Part shown: piece after piece, positions 59,086-64,000 of the stretch
How positions within the stretch are numbered: the stretch's first letter is position 1
How the letters are laid out: every line of letters begins with the position of its first letter
Assembly: GCF_023204835.1 (NCBI RefSeq)
Contig: NZ_CP096270.1
Coordinates: forward strand, 2,992,907-3,056,906
DNA: 64,000 nt
Source: Salinarchaeum laminariae
GTDB lineage: Archaea > Halobacteriota > Halobacteria > Halobacteriales > Salinarchaeaceae
Direction: 5' to 3'
Translations under genes and position numbers: made by a program
The notes under the pieces: generated by a model
Seen by the model: the letters and a program-made list of their open reading frames with translations, nothing else
Database searches by the model: none
What the model was told of the DNA's origin: nothing

Positions 59086-60840
59086 CTATCCGACCGTCAG
59101 GAAGACGCCGATCATGACCCGGGTGAACCAGCCGACGGTTGCTCCGATCCAGGTGAGCAAGACGAAGTGCATGTAGGCGTTGGCACTGTTTCCGCCGTCG
59201 GCGGCCCGGATCATCAGCGAGGAGATGAGCGCGTTGAGCAACACGAGCATCAGGAGGAAATACTCGATCAGGACGACGTTGTAGATGTCGGGGTAGATGA
59301 TGCTCCCGACGGCCATGTTGTCCGGGGTCTGGATGCCGGCGGACATCGCGGTCAGGACGTTGACGACCTCCAGCCCGATGAAGAACGCGAAGGTTGCCGC
59401 GGCGGTGATCCCATAGAGCAGACCGACGAAGGTCACCGTCGACTGGGCGCGCTGCTCGCGAAGCTGGAGCACCTCGCTCATGTTCTTCGAGATCAGTTCG
59501 CCGAGCACCTTCGGTTCGCCACCCATCTCGCGGCCGACGACGTACATCTCGCTGAACTTCTGGATGAGGTAGGAGTGTGACTCGGCCGCGAAGTAGTCCC
59601 ACGCCCAGAGCGTGTCGATCCGGATGTTGAGTCGTTTGTAGAGGTTGTCGATGGCGTCCGATAGCGCACCGAAGTTGCGGGTTCGAAGCGTCGAGAGCAC
59701 GTTCGAGGTCGTGGACTGTTTGACGCTCTCGCTGGCTCCTAGCGCCCTGATGAAGCTCGCGAACTCCTCGTCGCGACCCCGAATGCGCTGTTCCTCCTGC
59801 CGGATCACGATCCCGGGAAGCAGCAGGGGTGTGATCGGAATCGCGATGTAGAACGGCAGCGGGATCGATTCGTGAAGCCCCGGCGGGAGCGGCGGAATCC
59901 GCAGCGCCGAGAGAATCGCGACGAGACCGATCACTACCACGAGCACCACGGCGACGACGATGGTCACCGTGACGCGAAGATCGTACGGTAGGCGCTTGTC
60001 GCTGTCCTGGTACCAGACCGGGTCGTTCGGGGTCATCACCCGGACCGCGTAGAGGAACCCGATCTGGACCATCAGGAACATGATGATCACGGCGGCCACC
60101 ATGACCATCGGGTTCGATCCGGTGAGGATCGGGAGGACGACCGCGAAGACCAGTGCGAACGTCATCGAGAGGATCATCGAGAGGTAGAGATCCTTCAGCA
60201 CCTCCAGGTTGTCCAGACTGCTCCGGTAGTGCGTCACGTAGTTCCGGATGATCATGTCCTGCTCGGCCAGCAGGAAGTCGCCCAGCTCTTGCCCCGCGTT
60301 GAGAGTGTACGCTAGCCGTTCGAGGAAGTCGCCGAGCGAATCGTTTGGCACCTGTCGAGCGCGCATCCGGCAGGCGTCGTCGAGGCTCTGGTTCCAGGTG
60401 TCGACCAGTTCGACGATGCGTCGCATTTCGTCGGCGAGAGGACCGTACTCGTCTTCGTTCGCCAGTTTCCGGAAGACGACCACGCGGTCGATGTTCGTCG
60501 TCGCGAGGATCGTCATGTGCGTGACGAACAGATGCAGTCGATCGCCGATCGCGGCTTTCGCCCGGTTCTGAGAGAGCTTCGGATATATCACCGCCGCGAC
60601 GACGCCCAGAAAGCCCAGCGCAGGGATCGGTAGCCGGAGGACGAGCGGCAGCGGTACCTGGAGCGTTGCTACGAGCGTGAAGATGAAAAAGGAAGCAGCC
60701 GGCGCGATGACGAGCAGGAGGTACCGCTCCATCGGCATCTCCATCTCGTCGTAGGAGTCGGCGATTGCCCGGGCTCCGAGCAGCAGATTGCCACGGACTG
60801 CACCGGGGTTGGTGCCGGAGGTAGACACGGCTACGACCAC
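59086..60840 (-). CDS. arlJ: Archaellum assembly membrane protein ArlJ (FlaJ)
   Basis: A 584-residue integral membrane protein, the platform of the archaellum motor, homologous to TadC/PilC. There are two T2SSF-type cytoplasmic regions (RRIVELVDTWNQSLDDACRM and LGASESVKQSTTSNVLSTLR) separated and followed by membrane helices such as SMILSMTFALVFAVVLPILT and FVGLLYGITAAATFAFFIGL. It ends NAYMHFVLLTWIGATVGWF. Start assigned at ATG 60838-60840; a GTG three codons later is possible. Last gene of arlFGHIJ, 46 bases after arlI. Confidence 0.95.
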   Translation of the reverse strand: MVVAVSTSGTNPGAVRGNLLLGARAIADSYDEMEMPMERYLLLVIAPAASFFIFTLVATLQVPLPLVLRLPIPALGFLGVVAAVIYPKLSQNRAKAAIGDRLHLFVTHMTILATTNIDRVVVFRKLANEDEYGPLADEMRRIVELVDTWNQSLDDACRMRARQVPNDSLGDFLERLAYTLNAGQELGDFLLAEQDMIIRNYVTHYRSSLDNLEVLKDLYLSMILSMTFALVFAVVLPILTGSNPMVMVAAVIIMFLMVQIGFLYAVRVMTPNDPVWYQDSDKRLPYDLRVTVTIVVAVVLVVVIGLVAILSALRIPPLPPGLHESIPLPFYIAIPITPLLLPGIVIRQEEQRIRGRDEEFASFIRALGASESVKQSTTSNVLSTLRTRNFGALSDAIDNLYKRLNIRIDTLWAWDYFAAESHSYLIQKFSEMYVVGREMGGEPKVLGELISKNMSEVLQLREQRAQSTVTFVGLLYGITAAATFAFFIGLEVVNVLTAMSAGIQTPDNMAVGSIIYPDIYNVVLIEYFLLMLVLLNALISSLMIRAADGGNSANAYMHFVLLTWIGATVGWFTRVMIGVFLTVG

Positions 60841-60886
60841 CTCGATCGAATCGTTCGATCCCGGGAGAGTGCGACCAGCACGACGA

Positions 60887-62554
60887 TCACCTCGTCCGGG
60901 CCATATCGAAGGGGAGGCCCTCGATGCCGTCGCGCTGGAAGTCGGCGATCGCGTCGTTGACCTCGTGGTAGCCCAAAACGTCTTCCTCGATCAAGCGACG
61001 AATGAGATCGGCCCGGAACTGGAGTTCGTCGTAGATCTCGCGGGTGTCTTCATAGCCCAGCAGCGTCGCGATCTGTTCTTCGAGCACGAAGGAGTTGTTC
61101 ATGCCCTGGAAGACGATTTCGTCGGCAGCGGGGTCCCAGTAGAAGGACTGGCGGGTGACGACGCCGTCCATCTCCTTGGAGTAGCCCTCGATCTCCTGAA
61201 CCGAAGTCACGCGGCGCAACACGTCGTCGCCTTGCTTGACGCGGTTCTGGAACAGCGCGACATCGGCGTTGTCCATGAACGTCTCCGGGACGTTGATCGG
61301 GTCGCCCGTGAACCGCTGGATCATCGAGACGATGTCGCTCGCGTGGAAGGTCAACATGACGGGGTGGCCCGTCTGTGCCGCCTGGAACGCCATACGCCCC
61401 TCCTCACCACGAACCTCGCCGACGATGATGTAGTCAGGTCGGGATCGGAGTGCTGCCGCGACGAGGTCGAACATGTCGACGTTCGATCCCTCCTTCCCGC
61501 CCTCACGCGTGAGAAGCTGCTGCCAGGTGTCGTGTGGGGGCAGCACCTCGGCGGTGTCCTCCGCGGTGTAGATCTTCGAGTCCGAGGGGATGAACGACAT
61601 GATGGAGTTGAGCGTCGTCGTCTTCCCCGACGCGGTCTCCCCGACGACGAACACCGTCTGTTCGTTCTCCAGACAGAGCCATAGGTACGCCGCCAGCTCC
61701 GGGGAGAGCGTTCCCCACTTCGTGATCTGGAGGACCGACAGCGGCACCTCTTCGCCCTGCCGGATGGTGAGCGAAGAGCCCTGGATCGAGACGTCGTCGG
61801 AGTAGATGATGTTGACACGGGAGCCGTCGGGCAGCGTCGAGTCGACGATCGGGTCGGAGTCCGACAGCGGATCGCCGATGCGCTCGCCCATGTTGCGCAG
61901 CCAGTTGTCGAACTCCTCGTCGGATCCCCACTCGACGGTCGTCTCGAGCATGCCGAACGTGTCGTGATCGACGAAACACTGCTGGGGGCCGATCACGTGA
62001 ATGTCCTCGTTGGCCGGATCGCGCATGACCGGTTCGAGCGGGCCGAACCCGACGATGTCCCGGGTCAGCTGGTAGCGAATGTTCTCGTAGGTCTGCTGAT
62101 CGACCGTCTTTGGACCGCCACTGATCCGATCGAGCAGCTGGTCGACGGTGCCGACCTCTGCCCCCTCGATGGAAACGGTCTCGGAGAGCAGTTCGTCGAT
62201 CCGCTGGTCGTACTCTTCCTCGCTCTCCGGTGCCGGCTTCGAGGCGCTGCGTTCGAGCAGCCGACGGCGGACGTCGTTGTAGAGCCCGACCTCGGTGTCG
62301 TCGAGCGTCGGCTCGATCGCGTAATACTTCGTGTCGCGACCCAGGTCGCCGTAAACGTGGCAGTAGATCGGGCCGCCGACGGGGTAGAGCACGTTCGGAC
62401 GGTGGGTCTCGTACTCGCCAGTCGGCTCCTCGATCAGCTCTGGGAACTCGCCGGTGATCCGCTTGAACTCCTTGAGATGCTGCGCGAGATGTGGCCGTCG
62501 CCCCGCGACTTTCCGAAGCTCCGGCGTAATCTGTTTGGTTCCGTGATCTGCCAT
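60887..62554 (-). CDS. arlI: Archaellum motor ATPase ArlI (FlaI)
   Basis: ATG at 62552-62554 (MADHGTKQITPELRKVAGRR); 555 residues, standard for haloarchaeal ArlI. The type II/IV secretion ATPase motifs are complete: Walker A VVGETASGKTTTLNSIMSF, Asp box, Walker B YIIVGEVRGEEGRMAFQAAQ and His box TGHPVMLTFHAS. The N-terminal 200 residues include RYQLTRDIVGFGPLEPVM. ArlI drives both assembly and rotation of the archaellum with ArlJ and ArlH. It is separated by one base from the arlH stop. Confidence 0.96.
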   Translation of the reverse strand: MADHGTKQITPELRKVAGRRPHLAQHLKEFKRITGEFPELIEEPTGEYETHRPNVLYPVGGPIYCHVYGDLGRDTKYYAIEPTLDDTEVGLYNDVRRRLLERSASKPAPESEEEYDQRIDELLSETVSIEGAEVGTVDQLLDRISGGPKTVDQQTYENIRYQLTRDIVGFGPLEPVMRDPANEDIHVIGPQQCFVDHDTFGMLETTVEWGSDEEFDNWLRNMGERIGDPLSDSDPIVDSTLPDGSRVNIIYSDDVSIQGSSLTIRQGEEVPLSVLQITKWGTLSPELAAYLWLCLENEQTVFVVGETASGKTTTLNSIMSFIPSDSKIYTAEDTAEVLPPHDTWQQLLTREGGKEGSNVDMFDLVAAALRSRPDYIIVGEVRGEEGRMAFQAAQTGHPVMLTFHASDIVSMIQRFTGDPINVPETFMDNADVALFQNRVKQGDDVLRRVTSVQEIEGYSKEMDGVVTRQSFYWDPAADEIVFQGMNNSFVLEEQIATLLGYEDTREIYDELQFRADLIRRLIEEDVLGYHEVNDAIADFQRDGIEGLPFDMARTR

Positions 62555-62555
62555 G

Positions 62556-63317
62556 TTAGGCCACGCTCCTGCTCTCGATGACGATTCCGATGCCCGATCT
62601 GACAGAGTAGCCGACCGAGTCACCGACCTGTTCACCCATACCCGTGAACCGCTTTACTGCAATATTTCGGCGCACGTCGTTACCGACCTCGATCATCTGC
62701 AGTTCGAGATAGACGTCGGCGATCGACCGGAACGGCCCCATGGCTTCTTCGTCGACCGCCGTCGGGTCGACCGTCAGGAGGACGATCTTCCCCTTCGCTA
62801 CCACGTCCCGGAAGAAGGAGATGATCTCGAGGGCAGCCTGTCGCTCGTCCCCCTGCCGAACGAGGTGTTCGAACTTCGGATCGTTCCGCAGGATTGCGTC
62901 GAACGTGTCGAGGATGATTACGTCGGACTGCCACATCGTCTCGGCGTCCATCAGCCGCTTGAGCAGTTGCATTCGCTCACCCTCCTCTTCGTCATCGCCA
63001 CCACGGAGGGCGTCGGTCGAGTCGATGTCACCGTGGAGGAAGAGTAGTCGCTCGTCCAGCAGGTGATCCTCGACGCCGTAGTCCAGGGAGTGCATCTGGT
63101 CGATGAACCCCTTGACCGTCAGCTCCGTCGAGAGGAAGGTCGCCGTGTTGCCCTCCTCACAGATACCGTACGTGAACCGTTGGCTCAGCGCCGACTTCCC
63201 CGCGCCGTACTGTCCCTCCATGATGACGATGCTTCCGCGGGGAATCCCTCCGCCCAGCTCGCTGTTGAGCCGATCGCGATCGTCGAGCCCCAGCGAGACG
63301 AGATTGCGTCCACTCAT
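62556..63317 (-). CDS. arlH: Archaellum motor component ArlH (FlaH)
   Basis: A 253-residue RecA/KaiC-like protein. Walker [11 protein letters not shown] lies at about residue 36, Walker B region [10 protein letters not shown] at about 132. It starts [20 protein letters not shown]. ArlH binds ATP without strong hydrolysis and forms a ring under ArlI. All key residues are present. An acidic insertion ([11 protein letters not shown]) is typical of haloarchaea. The ATG overlaps the arlG stop by four bases. Confidence 0.95.
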   Translation of the reverse strand: MSGRNLVSLGLDDRDRLNSELGGGIPRGSIVIMEGQYGAGKSALSQRFTYGICEEGNTATFLSTELTVKGFIDQMHSLDYGVEDHLLDERLLFLHGDIDSTDALRGGDDEEEGERMQLLKRLMDAETMWQSDVIILDTFDAILRNDPKFEHLVRQGDERQAALEIISFFRDVVAKGKIVLLTVDPTAVDEEAMGPFRSIADVYLELQMIEVGNDVRRNIAVKRFTGMGEQVGDSVGYSVRSGIGIVIESRSVA

Positions 63318-63778
63318 ACGCGGAACCGCAACACCTCCTCGTCACCGTTTGTCGACACCTGGATCCGATGATCGCCAGCGTCGAGCGTACGTTCGATCTC
63401 GATCCGGACTACCGTACCGGTCACCCAGTTCTGTGGATCGTCCTCGAGTGAGGTCACGTTGAAATCGCTCCCGGGGACGTACTGACCGTCGACGAGGACG
63501 TCGATCTGGTCGGTCGTCGCCGCGAGGTTCGTCGATCCCGTATTTTTCGCGAGCACGGTCACGACGCCGTCCCCGCCGGAGTCGTTGTAGATCGCGCCGC
63601 TGCCCGGATCGGAGATGAGCACGAGATCCGTCCGCACCTCCTCGCTCGTGCCGACGCTCCTGTCGGTGACCGAGTCGCTGATGCGATCGACCCCGGTAAC
63701 GAGTGCGCCGGCGACCGTGGCCGCGACGAGCATGCTCGCGATGAAGATCACGAGATGGGAGACGGAGACGCTAGCCAA
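63314..63778 (-). CDS. arlG: Archaellum stator-type protein ArlG (FlaG)
   Basis: A 154-residue protein with one N-terminal helix resembling a class III signal ([20 protein letters not shown]) and an outer beta-sandwich domain ([48 protein letters not shown]). ArlF and ArlG bind the S-layer outside and hold the motor. The start is a TTG at 63776-63778, eight bases inside the arlF end, so translation is coupled and probably weaker than ATG starts. Confidence 0.9.
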   Translation of the reverse strand: MASVSVSHLVIFIASMLVAATVAGALVTGVDRISDSVTDRSVGTSEEVRTDLVLISDPGSGAIYNDSGGDGVVTVLAKNTGSTNLAATTDQIDVLVDGQYVPGSDFNVTSLEDDPQNWVTGTVVRIEIERTLDAGDHRIQVSTNGDEEVLRFRV

Positions 63779-64000
63779 GCGAGATCACCTCGGTTTCCGT
63801 CGCGGCAACCCCAGTCCCCGCGACGACCTTGACGCGGTCGGGCTGGGTGGTCTGCGCCAGGGTCATCACCAGCTGCTCCCCTGGCAACAGGACCGACGTC
63901 TCGTTGTCACCGTCCACGCTGGTCGTGAGATTCCCACGGTAGGTCCCGTCCACGAGCAACGACAGCTCCTCGATGGTCAACACGGCGGAGCCGGTGTTGT
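63771..64000 (-). CDS. arlF: Archaellum stator-type protein ArlF (FlaF), partial
   Basis: The frame runs off the right end of the window, so the N-terminus is missing. The visible 75 residues read NTGSAVLTIEELSLLVDGTY, then a beta-rich LLPGEQLVMTLAQTTQPDRV and [17 protein letters not shown], the outer beta-sandwich of ArlF, which contacts the S-layer. It is the first visible gene of the operon arlF-G-H-I-J on the minus strand; further archaellum and chemotaxis genes are expected beyond the window. Confidence 0.9.
   Translation of the reverse strand, partial: NTGSAVLTIEELSLLVDGTYRGNLTTSVDGDNETSVLLPGEQLVMTLAQTTQPDRVKVVAGTGVAATETEVISLG

Noticed and set aside
1..64000. CRISPR array or cas genes
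   Set aside because: I saw no regularly spaced repeats and no Cas-like proteins anywhere.

Overview
The window is haloarchaeal DNA (class Halobacteria). Most proteins are very acidic, codons are GC-rich, starts are often ATG or GTG placed 25-30 nt after a TATA-like element (leaderless style), and several loci are archaeal hallmarks: archaellum genes, SAMP2, methenyl-H4MPT cyclohydrolase, SecD/SecF without SecA, Orc1/Cdc6, TFB and PCNA. I cannot name the species.

Two very different halves meet at a tRNA-Glu gene (27529-27603, minus strand, anticodon CTC). Left of it (1 to about 27.5 kb) is an accessory island. It holds several PD-(D/E)XK-type nuclease genes (1-570, 1344-2297, 2533-3691 broken, 16554-17099, 18369-19748), toxin-antitoxin-like pairs (UPF0175/DUF3368-type, wHTH/PIN), a CBS-plus-HEPN-like protein, small regulators, a plasmid-type Orc1/Cdc6, a decayed TFB and a decayed RPA-like gene. 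Many of these genes are damaged by single-base frameshifts or in-frame stops (TGA 2767-2769, TAA 5350-5352, TAG 13072-13074, TAG 21557-21559). The core half shows no such damage, so the decay looks biological rather than a general sequence-quality problem.

The right end of the island (21.9-27.5 kb) is a recombination module: a long DDE transposase whose stop overlaps the start of a divergent PCNA sliding clamp, then a tyrosine recombinase that has lost its first catalytic Arg, then a convergent tyrosine recombinase with an intact active site next to the tRNA. An 18-bp sequence identical to the tRNA-Glu anticodon arm lies at 24644-24661 in the opposite orientation, so the two recombinase genes sit between inverted copies of a plausible att core. 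This module is the most unusual part of the window.

Right of the tRNA is clean core chromosome: a membrane-anchored wHTH protein, an MBL-fold hydrolase, superoxide dismutase, a thiamine-binding-type protein, an F420-type LLM oxidoreductase, mch, a PhoU/TrkA_C protein beside two MgtE-like half transporters, a complete five-gene peptide-type ABC importer (37726-44482), a GTPBP1-like GTPase, a J-domain membrane protein, pyrF, DUF2240-type protein, secF-secD, trkA, samp2, a GNAT and a methyltransferase. At the right edge a MinD-like ATPase with a degenerate P-loop and long acidic tail stands next to the archaellum operon arlF-G-H-I-J (minus strand, arlF cut by the window end).
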